Shown: positions 36,197 through 44,247 of the stretch, piece by piece
How the letters are laid out: each line of letters starts with the position of its first letter
How positions within the stretch are numbered: the stretch's first letter is position 1
NCBI GenBank assembly: GCA_903838675.1
Contig: CAILZI010000124.1
Location: 1 to 52,893, forward strand
Length of the DNA stretch: 52,893 nucleotides
Source: an uncultured Verrucomicrobiota bacterium
GTDB taxonomy: Bacteria > Verrucomicrobiota > Verrucomicrobiia > Verrucomicrobiales > Verrucomicrobiaceae
Direction of reading: 5' to 3'
The notes under the pieces: model-generated
Databases searched by the model: none
What the model was told of the DNA's origin: nothing
Seen by the model: the letters and a program-made list of their open reading frames with translations, nothing else
Position numbers and translations under genes: made by a program

Positions 36197-37672
36197 TCAA
36201 AGGTCGGGCGGACGATAATCGTGGCAAGCGAAGATTTTCAGCCATCGCACCTCATTCCCCGCATGCATGACCCGGGCGACGGAGAGCAGCTCGGCTCGCT
36301 GAAACCGCTTTTTCAGCGAATCAGGCAACGCTTTCGCGCCCCTCTCCTCGGTCACAAAGAGCGCACTCCGACCGGCAAAAGCGCTCAGATCACTGCCGGG
36401 CGACTGCACCGCCTCGGCCCGGCCGAGGTAGTGATCAAGCTCGGCCGCGAGCGGCCGGTCACCAGCAAGCACAAACCAGCTCCCATCTCCACCCGCCTGC
36501 GCCAGCACGGCAGAGACGACTCTGGTGCTCTCTCGCCAGCCGCGCATCGCCTTGGACGGATCAGCAGTAAACACATGGCTGTAGTCAGTCGTTGCGCTGG
36601 GATTTTGTGAAAAAGGCCACGTCAGCCCCAGCGTCCGGGGCAGGTCCGTTTGCAGCAAAAACGCGCTTTGCAGTGCGGCGAGCACGATCGTGATGGTCCG
36701 CAGGCTGATTTTCTGCTCGATCACCGCCGTGCGGGCCACCGTGCTGCGATGCGCCAGAACCACCGCTGCAAAGACCATCCACACCACGCCGCCCGTGTTC
36801 GGCCAGCTTTCATGCGGGCCATGGAAGAAGTCGAGTGCCGCCAGCGGCAGCAGCATCGTCACGGGCAGGCCGCGATGGGACACCATCATGGCTCTGGAAA
36901 ATCCCTCACGCACCGCCAGCACGAAGAGCGTGAGCAGCAGCGGAGAAGCGAGAAACACCCACCGCAACAGATTCGGCATCACCCTCCACTCAGGCAGCCA
37001 CTGCCCCGCTGCGAACACCGGCCAGCCATGTCCTCCCTGCCAGATCAGCCAGCACATCACCACCACCGACCACGCCACCACGATCCTCCTGAAACCCGGA
37101 AGCCGCAGCCCCCCATGCAGGGCAAAAACAAGCACCACCGCCACCATCGCGCCAAAAGCGGGCGGCTGCGCCAGTGCCGTACCCGCCACGCACGCCGCCG
37201 CAACCCACCACGCCCGGTGCTGCGGCTCTGCCTTGCGCAGCGCTGTGCTCACACTCAGCGCTGCTGCTGGCACAAGCACGCAGGCAAACGTCGCCGGAGT
37301 CAGCGTGACGGCGGCGAGGTTGAAGGCGGGCAGCACATTCACGATCACCACCGCCCAGCCTGCGATCTGCTCATCAAACAGCTCACGCGCCATGCGCCAG
37401 ATCAGCAGCGAAGCTGCCAGCGCCAGCAACGGTGCAAAAAAACGCACCCCAAATTCACCCTCCCCGCCGATCAGCATGCCCAGCCTGGCAAACAACGGCA
37501 CCAGCGGCCCGATCTCAAAAAAACCGACCCACGGGCCATGTTTCACATGAAAAACCGCCAGCGCCTCGCCCGGCGCGAGTTCCAGCGTCGGCAGCAGAGC
37601 CCAGCGCCAGAGCGTGAGCAGGCCCAGGGCGGCAAAGAGAAAGCGCTGGCGCTGCATGGTGGTTGAGCGCAT
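36197..37672 (-). CDS. GT39/ArnT-like integral membrane glycosyltransferase
   Basis: 491 residues with about ten hydrophobic helices. ArnT/PMT-like hallmarks are an early acidic loop (LELAPGEALAVFHVKHGPW), GEFGVRFFAPLLALAASLLIWRMAREL and VIVNVLPAFNLAAVTLTPATF. The C-terminal soluble part (GGDGSWFVLAGDRPLAAELDHYLG) resembles the periplasmic end of these proteins. It would transfer a sugar from a polyprenyl phosphate donor, made by the adjacent GT2 enzyme, to a periplasmic acceptor. Acceptor unknown. Confidence 0.8.
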   Translation of the reverse strand: MRSTTMQRQRFLFAALGLLTLWRWALLPTLELAPGEALAVFHVKHGPWVGFFEIGPLVPLFARLGMLIGGEGEFGVRFFAPLLALAASLLIWRMARELFDEQIAGWAVVIVNVLPAFNLAAVTLTPATFACVLVPAAALSVSTALRKAEPQHRAWWVAAACVAGTALAQPPAFGAMVAVVLVFALHGGLRLPGFRRIVVAWSVVVMCWLIWQGGHGWPVFAAGQWLPEWRVMPNLLRWVFLASPLLLTLFVLAVREGFSRAMMVSHRGLPVTMLLPLAALDFFHGPHESWPNTGGVVWMVFAAVVLAHRSTVARTAVIEQKISLRTITIVLAALQSAFLLQTDLPRTLGLTWPFSQNPSATTDYSHVFTADPSKAMRGWRESTRVVSAVLAQAGGDGSWFVLAGDRPLAAELDHYLGRAEAVQSPGSDLSAFAGRSALFVTEERGAKALPDSLKKRFQRAELLSVARVMHAGNEVRWLKIFACHDYRPPDL

Positions 37673-37727
37673 TGAATAGAGGACGCCGCCCGCATGTCAA
37701 AGCGTCGTCTCCATTCCACCCACTCTT

Positions 37728-38420
37728 ATGAAACGTCTTTTCCTGCTCCCGCTTCTGCTTGCATCCGTGCTGCGTGCCGAGGATGCCCAGCCGAAAACCG
37801 CCGAGCAAATCATTCGCATCGTGCAGAACAACTACGCGCTGCAAAATTACAAGATGAACGGCCAGCTGCGCGATGATGCCACCGGTCGCGTCGAGCCCCT
37901 GACGCTCACGATGGAAGACAGGTTCATGCGTTTCCTCTTCAAAAATCAGCCGCCTGAGATCGTCCACCTCGATCTGAACACTTCTCCCGCCACGCTCTAT
38001 CAGGTGCGTCAGGGCGGCTCGTCCGTGGTGCCAAACAGCCAGCATGGCGACAAAGTCCGCGGCATGGAGTTCAACTACGAGGACCTTTCCCTCGGCTTTC
38101 TCTACTGGCCCCGCCCTCAGCTCATGGGTGAAGGCCGCGTCAGCGCCCAGAAGTGCTGGATCGTGCGCGTGACCAATCCAAGCACAGAAGGTCCCTACTA
38201 CGTGGTCGATCTCTGGGTCCATCAGGGCAGCGGCGGCGCCGCGAAGATGGAAGCCTATGATCGCAACAGCAAGGTCGTGAAACGCTATCAGGTGACGAAA
38301 GTGCAGAAAGTGGAAGGTGCCACCACCCTGAAGGAGCTGCGGATCGAATCTTTGAATCCCTTCAATGGCGAGGTCAAAGCCCGCACCTACATGACACTGG
38401 ATGACCCTGTGAAGAAATAA
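37728..38420 (+). CDS. LolA-like outer-membrane lipoprotein-sorting-type protein, copy 1
   Basis: 230 residues with a signal peptide (MKRLFLLPLLLASVLRAE). The half-open beta-barrel pattern of LolA-like proteins is seen: QLRDDATGRVEPLTLTMEDR, MRFLFKNQPPEIVHLDL, EDLSLGFLYWP, CWIVRVTNPS and YYVVDLWVHQGSGGAAKMEAYDR. It is 55 bp upstream of the divergent GT39 gene. A paralogue follows directly, with more than half of positions shared. Whether these carry lipoproteins or another hydrophobic cargo is unknown. Confidence 0.8.
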   Translation: MKRLFLLPLLLASVLRAEDAQPKTAEQIIRIVQNNYALQNYKMNGQLRDDATGRVEPLTLTMEDRFMRFLFKNQPPEIVHLDLNTSPATLYQVRQGGSSVVPNSQHGDKVRGMEFNYEDLSLGFLYWPRPQLMGEGRVSAQKCWIVRVTNPSTEGPYYVVDLWVHQGSGGAAKMEAYDRNSKVVKRYQVTKVQKVEGATTLKELRIESLNPFNGEVKARTYMTLDDPVKK

Positions 38421-38488
38421 TGCGACGCATGTGGAAGGGTGAGCGACCGCACCTCCTCTTGTCATCTCCCTTCCTCACCAATTCTTCC

Positions 38489-39166
38489 ATGAAGTTCATC
38501 TTTCTTGCCACGCTGCTGTTCACGCCGTTTCTGCGTGCTGCAGACCCGCAGCAAATCCTGGAAAAGGTGCGCCAGAGCTACGCCGGGCAGAATCAAAAGC
38601 TGCAGGGTGAACTGCGCGACGATGCCACGGGCCGCATTGAGCCGATGGAACTCACCCTGGGAAATCAGCTCATGAGTTTCCTTTTCACCACCTCTCCGGC
38701 GGAAACCATCCGCCTCGATCTCAGCACCACTCCCGCCACGCTATATCAGGTGCGCAACGGTGTCTCAAAGCAGGTTCCGGCCAGCCAGTTCGGCAGCAAG
38801 GTGCGCGGCATGGACTTGAATTATGAAGACCTCTCCCTCCGCTTCCTGTACTGGCCGCAACCGCAGTTGCTGAAGGAAGAGCGCGTGAGCCTGCAAAAGT
38901 GCTGGGTGCTCCGCGTGATGAACCCCGGCAAAGCCGGCCCCTACTATGCCGTGGACATCTGGGTGCATCAGGCCACCGGTGGTGCGGCCAAGATGGAAGC
39001 CTATGATCGCCAGAGCAAGCTCATCAAACGCTACGAAGTCACCAAGCTGCAAAAGGTGAATGGCACCCAGGCTTTGAAAGAACTGCGGGTCGAAACTTTA
39101 GATCCCGCCACCGGCAAGACCCAAGGCCGCACCTACATGAAGATGAACACCCCGGCAAAACCCTGA
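38489..39166 (+). CDS. LolA-like outer-membrane lipoprotein-sorting-type protein, copy 2
   Basis: 225 residues. ATG 38489 gives the signal peptide (MKFIFLATLLFTPFLRAA); the frame is open from 38420 but upstream codons are not signal-like. It is a tandem duplicate of the preceding gene, sharing ELRDDATGRIEPMELT, GMDLNYEDLSLRFLYWPQPQ, KCWVLRVMNPGKAGPYY and AAKMEAYDRQSKLIKRYEVT. It is followed at 8 bp by the RNA methyltransferase gene, suggesting one transcript of three genes. Confidence 0.8.
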   Translation: MKFIFLATLLFTPFLRAADPQQILEKVRQSYAGQNQKLQGELRDDATGRIEPMELTLGNQLMSFLFTTSPAETIRLDLSTTPATLYQVRNGVSKQVPASQFGSKVRGMDLNYEDLSLRFLYWPQPQLLKEERVSLQKCWVLRVMNPGKAGPYYAVDIWVHQATGGAAKMEAYDRQSKLIKRYEVTKLQKVNGTQALKELRVETLDPATGKTQGRTYMKMNTPAKP

Positions 39167-39174
39167 CGCGACGC

Positions 39175-40431
39175 ATGCAACCGCCGCGCAAATTCAATCC
39201 CCATCCCTTCGCCTATCACCAGGAGCTGGACGTCCGCATCGAAAGCCTCACCAACGAAGGCGCGGGAGTCGCCCGTGTCGATGGCTGGGTCATCTTTGTT
39301 CCCTTCACCCTCGCCGGTGAACTCGTGAAGTGCCGCGTCTTCCGCAATCACAAGAACTACAGCGAGGCCGACTTCGTCGAGGTCATCGAGCCCTCACCGA
39401 ACCGCGTCACTCCTCAGTGCCCCTTGTTCAGCCAGTGCGGCGGCTGCCAGTACCAGCACCTCTCCTATGAGGAGCAGTTGCTCTCAAAGCAGCGCCAGGT
39501 GGCCGAACTGCTCAAGCACATGGCCAAAATCGAGCATCCCGTATGCCCGGTCATTCCCTCCCCAGTGCAATACGGCTACCGCTCCAAGATCACCCCGCAC
39601 TTTCAGCGTCCAAAAGAAGGCGGCATCGGTGCCATCGGTTTCCTCCGCGCCCGCACCCGCAATGCCATGGTCGATGTCGAGCAGTGCCCCATCGCCATGC
39701 CCGAGCTCAATGCGCAGCTCGCCTCCGTGCGCGCCCGCGCCCGCGCCAACTCCGCCGAATTCAAAAACGGTGCCACCCTGCTCATGCGCGCCGCCAGCAA
39801 CGGCGTCCTCACCCGCCCCGATGAAATCGCCGTCGAAGACGTGGACGGCGTCCGTTTCGAGTTTCAGGCCGGTGACTTCTTCCAGAACAATCCCTTCATC
39901 CTGCCCAAGTTCGTCCGTCATGCCATCGACGAAGCCAAGGCCACCGGCGCAAAGCATCTCGTCGATGCCTACTGCGGCAGCGGCCTCTTCGCCATCAGCG
40001 CCGCTCGCGACTTCGAAAATGTCATCGGTGTCGAGATCTCCGAAACCGCCGTCAAAAAAGCCGCGCACAACGCCGAGATCAATTCCCTCACCAACTGCCG
40101 CTTCATCGCCGCCGATGCCCAGCACGTTTTCAAAGACGTCCCGCATGCCGGAGCCGACACCGTCGTCATCATCGACCCCCCGCGCGCCGGCAGCAGCCCC
40201 GAGTTCCTGCAGCAGCTCTTCGCCTTCAATCCCAAAGGCGTCGTTTACATCTCCTGCAATCCCGCCACGCAGATGCGCGACCTCGTTCTCTTCACCGAAG
40301 CTGGCTTCAAACTCGGCACCGTGCAGCCCTTTGATCTCTTCCCGCAGACCAAGCATCTCGAATGCGTCATGACGCTGAGCCGCGACTCCAATGATGGGAT
40401 GGTCAATCCGATGAACAGCGCTTCCGTGTAA
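39175..40431 (+). CDS. 23S rRNA/tRNA uracil-C5 methyltransferase (TrmA/RlmD family)
   Basis: 418 residues. N-terminal TRAM-like beta domain (RIESLTNEGAGVARVDGWVI). A Cys cluster CPLFSQCGGCQYQHL (about 81-95), with a later Cys in VEQCPIAM, would hold a 4Fe-4S cluster. The SAM-binding domain has VDAYCGSGLFAIS, then DPPRAGSSPEFL and the nucleophile in VYISCNPATQMRDL. RlmD, RlmC and TrmA cannot be told apart from these motifs, so no symbol is given. The start is ATG 39175, 8 bp after the LolA-like stop. Confidence 0.9.
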   Translation: MQPPRKFNPHPFAYHQELDVRIESLTNEGAGVARVDGWVIFVPFTLAGELVKCRVFRNHKNYSEADFVEVIEPSPNRVTPQCPLFSQCGGCQYQHLSYEEQLLSKQRQVAELLKHMAKIEHPVCPVIPSPVQYGYRSKITPHFQRPKEGGIGAIGFLRARTRNAMVDVEQCPIAMPELNAQLASVRARARANSAEFKNGATLLMRAASNGVLTRPDEIAVEDVDGVRFEFQAGDFFQNNPFILPKFVRHAIDEAKATGAKHLVDAYCGSGLFAISAARDFENVIGVEISETAVKKAAHNAEINSLTNCRFIAADAQHVFKDVPHAGADTVVIIDPPRAGSSPEFLQQLFAFNPKGVVYISCNPATQMRDLVLFTEAGFKLGTVQPFDLFPQTKHLECVMTLSRDSNDGMVNPMNSASV

Positions 40432-40484
40432 AAAGCAGTTCGCACAACCTCTCTCAAGCCATGCAAGTCATCGATCAATCCACA

Positions 40485-40525
40485 GCGGTTCTGTAGTCCC
40501 GGCTTTAGCCGGAATCCGGTCTGGC
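40485..40525 (+). repeat. REP-like palindrome upstream of the alcohol dehydrogenase
   Basis: A perfect short hairpin CCGGCTttAGCCGG (40499-40512) sits in GTAGTCCCGGCTTTAGCCGG. As I remember, this sequence type recurs between genes in this phylum and is associated with RAYT transposases, one of which is encoded about 1.2 kb away. Confidence 0.55.
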
Positions 40526-40582
40526 ATCAGTATCTCTGACCAAAAAAAACACGAGCGACCTCCCATCCGTAAGCCCTGGCCC

Positions 40583-41677
40583 ATGAACCGTTTCGAATTC
40601 GCCACCGCCCAGCGCATCATTTTCGGCCGCGGCGTGATCCGCGAACTCCCCGATCTCTGCCGCAGCTTCGGCCAGCGCACCCTCCTCATCACCGGCAGCC
40701 GCCCGCAGCAGTACGCAGACCTCCTGCCGCATGTCGCCTTCCACTCCATTCGCGGCGAACCAACCATCGAAGACATCCAAAACGGCGTCACCCTCGCCAA
40801 ACAACTCAACGCCGACGTCATCGTCGCCATCGGCGGCGGCAGCGTCGTCGATGCCGGCAAAGCCATCGCCGCTATGTGCACCCAGCCCGGCGATCTCATG
40901 CGCTACATCGAAGTCATCGGTGAAGGCAAACCACTGGATGCCTCTCCCCTGCCCTACATCGCCGTCCCCACCACCGCAGGCACCGGAGCCGAAGCCACCC
41001 GCAACGCCGTCATCGCCAGCACCGAGCACCGTGTCAAAGCCAGCCTGCGTCATCTCTCCATGCTGCCGCGCATCGCCCTGATCGATCCCGAACTCGCCGC
41101 CGATGTCCCGCCATCCGTCACCGCCGCCAGCGGCATGGACGCCCTCACTCAGTGCCTCGAAGCCTTCGTCTGCTCCCGCGCCCAGCCCATGACCGACGTG
41201 CTCTGCCTCGATGGCATCCAGCGTGCCGTGCGCTCTCTCGAACGCGCCTTTCAAAACGGCCACGATCTCGAAGCCCGTGAAGACATGGCCCTCTGCGCGC
41301 TCAACAGCGGCATCGCCCTCGCCAATGCCGGCCTCGGTGCCGTCCACGGCTTCGCCGCCCCCATCGGCGGCATGTTTCACGCTCCCCACGGCGCCGTCTG
41401 CGCCGCCCTCCTCGCCCCTGTCTGGGAAGACAATTCCACCCGCGTCCAAGACCGCACCAAGTTCGATCAAATCGACTCGATGCTCGGTGGCAATGCCATC
41501 TCCTATCTCCACGCCCTAACCGCACGCCTGCACATCCCCAAGCTCAGCCAGTGGGGCATCGCCGACACCGATCTCGAAGAAATCGCCCGCAAAGCCGCCG
41601 CCGCCAGCAGCATGAAAGCAAATCCCGTTCCTCTCACCCATGACGAGCTGCTGAACATTTTACGCGCCGCTCTATAG
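40583..41677 (+). CDS. Iron-containing (type III) alcohol dehydrogenase
   Basis: 364 residues. NAD(P)-binding motif GGGSVVDAGKAIA (about 85-97), then PTTAGTGAEATRNAVI. The metal region is SGMDALTQCLEAF, where the usual second ligand His (DALTH) is Gln; the further ligands lie in AVHGFAAPIGGMFHAPHG. In related maleylacetate-reductase-like members DALTQ occurs too, so it may still be active or metal-independent. Substrate unknown. Start ATG 40583, with no Shine-Dalgarno sequence. Confidence 0.85.
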   Translation: MNRFEFATAQRIIFGRGVIRELPDLCRSFGQRTLLITGSRPQQYADLLPHVAFHSIRGEPTIEDIQNGVTLAKQLNADVIVAIGGGSVVDAGKAIAAMCTQPGDLMRYIEVIGEGKPLDASPLPYIAVPTTAGTGAEATRNAVIASTEHRVKASLRHLSMLPRIALIDPELAADVPPSVTAASGMDALTQCLEAFVCSRAQPMTDVLCLDGIQRAVRSLERAFQNGHDLEAREDMALCALNSGIALANAGLGAVHGFAAPIGGMFHAPHGAVCAALLAPVWEDNSTRVQDRTKFDQIDSMLGGNAISYLHALTARLHIPKLSQWGIADTDLEEIARKAAAASSMKANPVPLTHDELLNILRAAL

Positions 41678-41707
41678 CCCCCAAGCGCGCGTCAGCGTCC
41701 CCGGACT

Positions 41708-41728
41708 GCGGTGCTTCAGCACCGCTTT
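41708..41728. repeat. REP-like hairpin downstream of the dehydrogenase, beside the RAYT gene
   Basis: A perfect hairpin GCGGTGCT-tc-AGCACCGC (41708-41725) followed by TTTCG. It could terminate the dehydrogenase transcript, but its sequence and its position 16 bp past the RAYT stop suggest a REP element. Confidence 0.6.
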
Positions 41729-41743
41729 CGCAGGCTCTGCCAC

Positions 41744-42313
41744 TCACTCCGGCCGAAAATCATCCTCCCCCTCCAGCTTGTCCGTTTTAAACCGGGAAAT
41801 CGCCTTCACCATCGCCGGAGCCGTCTCCCTCTCAAACCATGCTGCCGAGCACCACGGATAATCCCGTGCCTCCTTCACCAGACCATGCCTCACCGCATTG
41901 TAATGCGTGTAGTTCAACCTCGCGAAATACGAAGTCTGCCGCGTAAGCAGCGTCTCCCTGTAATTGTGCCACACCTGCCTTCCCGGCACACCATCCAGCT
42001 TGTTCACCCATGTGGACATCGGGCCATGCAGCGCCCTGATCATGCCCGGCAGTGATTCCGCATCCGCAGCCTCCAACGGCGTCTTCGCAATGAAGTGGTA
42101 GTGATTGGAGAATATCGCCCACGCTTCGAGCCGCCAGCCAAACTCACGGGTGACAGTCAGCAGGCCACGTTGCAGCACATCCAAACGGGCGGGATCACGG
42201 AAACAGTGCTGCTTGAGATGCGTAGAGGCAGTAACGAAATAGATGCCGCTTGCATCCAGCAGATGCATGGGAGCATGCGGCCAGGGTGGTGGCTGGTCTG
42301 GACGACGGGGCAT
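41744..42313 (-). CDS. REP-associated tyrosine transposase (RAYT, Y1/IS200-like)
   Basis: 189 residues from ATG 42313. Single-domain Y1 transposase: the HUH metal site is SNHYHF (His71, His73), and the catalytic Tyr is in the helix YFARLNYTHYNAVRHGLVK (about 129-138). Start choice: the frame is open to 43078, but that part lies antisense to the aldolase. RAYTs mobilise REP palindromes. Hairpins are present on both sides (41708-41725 and 42366-42396) and a further REP-like hairpin is at 40499-40512. No terminal inverted repeats of a true insertion sequence are seen. Confidence 0.85.
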   Translation of the reverse strand: MPRRPDQPPPWPHAPMHLLDASGIYFVTASTHLKQHCFRDPARLDVLQRGLLTVTREFGWRLEAWAIFSNHYHFIAKTPLEAADAESLPGMIRALHGPMSTWVNKLDGVPGRQVWHNYRETLLTRQTSYFARLNYTHYNAVRHGLVKEARDYPWCSAAWFERETAPAMVKAISRFKTDKLEGEDDFRPE

Positions 42314-42365
42314 TTGCCATGGTGCGCATGGGTGTTCCGAGAGACAAGAGTGATCTGTCTCCAGT

Positions 42366-42396
42366 GGGTACGGCGAAAAGCGCCGCCAAAGTACCA
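42366..42396. repeat. Nested palindrome upstream of the RAYT gene
   Basis: The inner stem CGGCG-aaaag-CGCCG (42371-42385) is enclosed by GGTAC (42367-42371) and GTACC (42391-42395). It lies about 55 bp before the RAYT start codon and, with the hairpin past its stop, brackets the gene like REP/BIME elements. Confidence 0.5.
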
Positions 42397-42475
42397 CACT
42401 CCCTGGACGCTCCGCGAATACCCGACACTCCGCGCAAGTTGACCCCGCTGCATGCCGCGTCACTATGCCCCCACC

Positions 42476-43306
42476 ATGAAATCCTTCCGCCTCAAACGCC
42501 TCTTCAACTCCAAATCCAACCGCTGCTTCGACGTCGCGATCGATCACGGCTTCTTCAACCAGGCGGGCTTCATCAACGGCATCGAAGACATGCGCAAGGT
42601 GGTCAAGACCCTTGTCGAAGCCGCCCCGGACGCAATCCAGCTCACCCTCGGCATGGCGCGCCATCTGCAGGAGATCCCCGGTCGCGAAAAACCCAGCCTC
42701 GTGCTCCGCACCGATGTCGCCAACATCTACGGCAAGACACTTCCAGAAAACCGCCGCTTCAGTCTCATGATCGAAGACTGCATGCTCCAGGCCGTGCGCT
42801 ATGACGCCGCCTGCGTCTGCGTGAATCTTTTCCAAATCCCCGGTGCCCCCGAAGTACATGCCGAGTGCATCGAAAACATCCTCAAACTCAAGCCCCAGGC
42901 CGACTACTACGGCATGCCCATGATGGTCGAGCCACTGGTGTTCCAGCCCAATGAAATCGCCGGTGGCTACATGGTCAATGGCGATGAACCCACCATCACC
43001 AATCTTGTGCGTCAGGCAGTTGAACTCGGCGCGGACATCATCAAGGCCGATCCGACCAACGACGTCACCCAATACCACAAAGTCATCGAAGCCGCCTCCG
43101 GCATTCCCGTCCTCGTGCGCGGCGGTGGCCGTGTCAGCGACCGCGAAATCCTCGAACGCACCCAGGGCCTCCTCGAGCAGGGCGCCTCAGGCATCGTTTA
43201 TGGCCGCAACGTCATCCAGCACCCAAATCCCAAAGGCATCACCCGCGCGCTGATGTCCATGGTGCACGACGGCGCCAGCGTCGAAGCCGCACTCGCCATG
43301 GTGTAA
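42476..43306 (+). CDS. Class I aldolase of the DeoC/LacD/FbaB family
   Basis: 276-residue TIM barrel like fructose-bisphosphate aldolase class I (DhnA type) or LsrF. CFDVAIDHGFFNQAG forms the substrate entry strand. VCVNLFQIPG, MMVEPLVFQP and GADIIKADPTND follow, with the Schiff-base Lys in IIKAD; the phosphate loop is VRGGGRVSDREIL with SGIVYGRNVIQ. ATG 42476 is preferred over 42452 as it begins directly with the barrel. The exact substrate cannot be assigned. It is divergent from the RAYT gene. Confidence 0.88.
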   Translation: MKSFRLKRLFNSKSNRCFDVAIDHGFFNQAGFINGIEDMRKVVKTLVEAAPDAIQLTLGMARHLQEIPGREKPSLVLRTDVANIYGKTLPENRRFSLMIEDCMLQAVRYDAACVCVNLFQIPGAPEVHAECIENILKLKPQADYYGMPMMVEPLVFQPNEIAGGYMVNGDEPTITNLVRQAVELGADIIKADPTNDVTQYHKVIEAASGIPVLVRGGGRVSDREILERTQGLLEQGASGIVYGRNVIQHPNPKGITRALMSMVHDGASVEAALAMV

Positions 43307-43398
43307 TGCAGCCATGGCTCAATCGCCGTAGTACAGCCGCCTCGGTTGCACTATTGAGGCTCACATGATTGGACGCGCCTGAAGGGGATTTAAATTCT

Positions 43399-43613
43399 AC
43401 AGCTCGTGCAGGTGCTTCTGGCATCGGCTCCCGGAGGGAGCAGAGAAATTAGCCGGTGGTGAAGCGTGGCTTGCCGAGCGAGAACCACCGGATTGCGTCG
43501 ACCCTTCGCGCAAGATCAAGGGCGCATGCCGGAGGTATGCGAGAGTCGTGCGCAGCCCCCTCGTAAACGCTGGACGGTGGTTCCACCTGCAAGCCACAGG
43601 CTGGCTCGACTGC
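43399..43613. repeat. Palindrome-rich intergenic repeat
   Basis: Contains GCTCCCggaGGGAGC, then CCGGTGGT ... ACCACCGG spaced by about 22 bp, then GCATGCCggaGGTATGC. The style (GGA-containing loops, dyads linked by variable text) matches the repeat at 24210-24313 and suggests a dispersed family with non-coding structure. I cannot count genome copies from here. Confidence 0.55.
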
Positions 43614-43654
43614 AAAAAGAAAGCCGGGGCCGCTTTCGCGCACCCCGGCCCCGC
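43614..43654 (-). terminator. Rho-independent terminator of the HMA-like gene
   Basis: On the minus strand, an 8-bp GC stem (43646-43653 with 43625-43632, CGGGGCCG/CGGCCCCG) is followed by CTTTCTTTTTG. It starts about 20 bp after the gene's stop. Confidence 0.7.
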
Positions 43655-43673
43655 TCGTTGTTGGTTGCGGTAG

Positions 43674-44195
43674 TTATTTGATGTCGCCGGCGAAGCCAGC
43701 GGCATTGAGGGCGGATGCCAGTTCAGTCTTGGTGAACTCGCCTTCGACAGTGAATGAGGTGGCCTTCGCGACGATGTCGCTCTTCGTGATGCCTGGAACA
43801 GTCTTCACCGCATTCGCTGCGGCGGTTTCGCACTTCTTGCAGCAGAGGTGCACTCCGGAAACGGTGGCCTTCGTCATCTTGGCTTCAGGCTTCGCAGCAG
43901 CCGCTGGCTTGCTGGCGGTTTTGGAAGGTTCGCCGCCTTCGATTTTGCCGTAGTATCCTGCAGCGATGATCGCCTCGGCGGCTTTCATCGCATCACCCTT
44001 CTTTTTCGAGGTGATGGTCACCGTGGTGCTCTTGTCAGGCACATCAATGGTCACACCTTCGCCAATCGAGCCGGCCTTGGTGATGCCCTTGGCACAGCTG
44101 CCGCAGCAGTTATGCACACCGGTCATGGTGAGTGTGGTCTCAGCGCGGACGGATGCGGTGAGGGCGAGAATGGAAAGCAGAGTAAAGAATTTCAT
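43674..44195 (-). CDS. Secreted protein with two HMA-like domains carrying CCxxC motifs
   Basis: 173 residues from ATG 44195. Signal peptide MKFFTLLSILALTASVRAE. Two homologous betaalphabeta domains, about residues 20-85 and 105-173, are joined by a Lys/Ala-rich linker (SKTASKPAAAAKPEAK). Each begins with a strand and a Cys motif: LTMTGVHNCCGSCAKG and ATVSGVHLCCKKCETA. Heavy-metal-associated domains normally have GMTCxxC; here Met-Thr is replaced by His and an extra Cys gives CCxxC. I infer periplasmic metal (Cu/Zn-type) binding. The frame is open to 44237 but the signal peptide decides the start. Confidence 0.75.
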   Translation of the reverse strand: MKFFTLLSILALTASVRAETTLTMTGVHNCCGSCAKGITKAGSIGEGVTIDVPDKSTTVTITSKKKGDAMKAAEAIIAAGYYGKIEGGEPSKTASKPAAAAKPEAKMTKATVSGVHLCCKKCETAAANAVKTVPGITKSDIVAKATSFTVEGEFTKTELASALNAAGFAGDIK

Positions 44196-44247
44196 AAGCG
44201 AACACTGAGACGATACGACAAGTCGGTTTCTTTGCACAATTTAATTT

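Larger units (their letters stand above)
43307..43673. other. Intergenic stretch with a palindrome-rich repeat and a terminator
   Basis: From the aldolase stop to the end of the HMA-like gene. It holds the repeat at 43399-43613 and the minus-strand terminator at 43614-43654. Short open frames here (such as 43397-43705 minus) run across the repeat and are not credible genes. Confidence 0.45.

Noticed and set aside
36650..37666. 338-codon plus-strand frame opposite the GT39-like gene
   Set aside because: His/Arg/Gln-rich shadow of a membrane-protein gene; no start context.
42314..43078. N-terminal extension of the RAYT frame
   Set aside because: Antisense to the aldolase gene and not transposase-like.
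43399..43613. Possible CRISPR array
   Set aside because: The palindromes are not equally spaced and there are no uniform spacers or cas genes.
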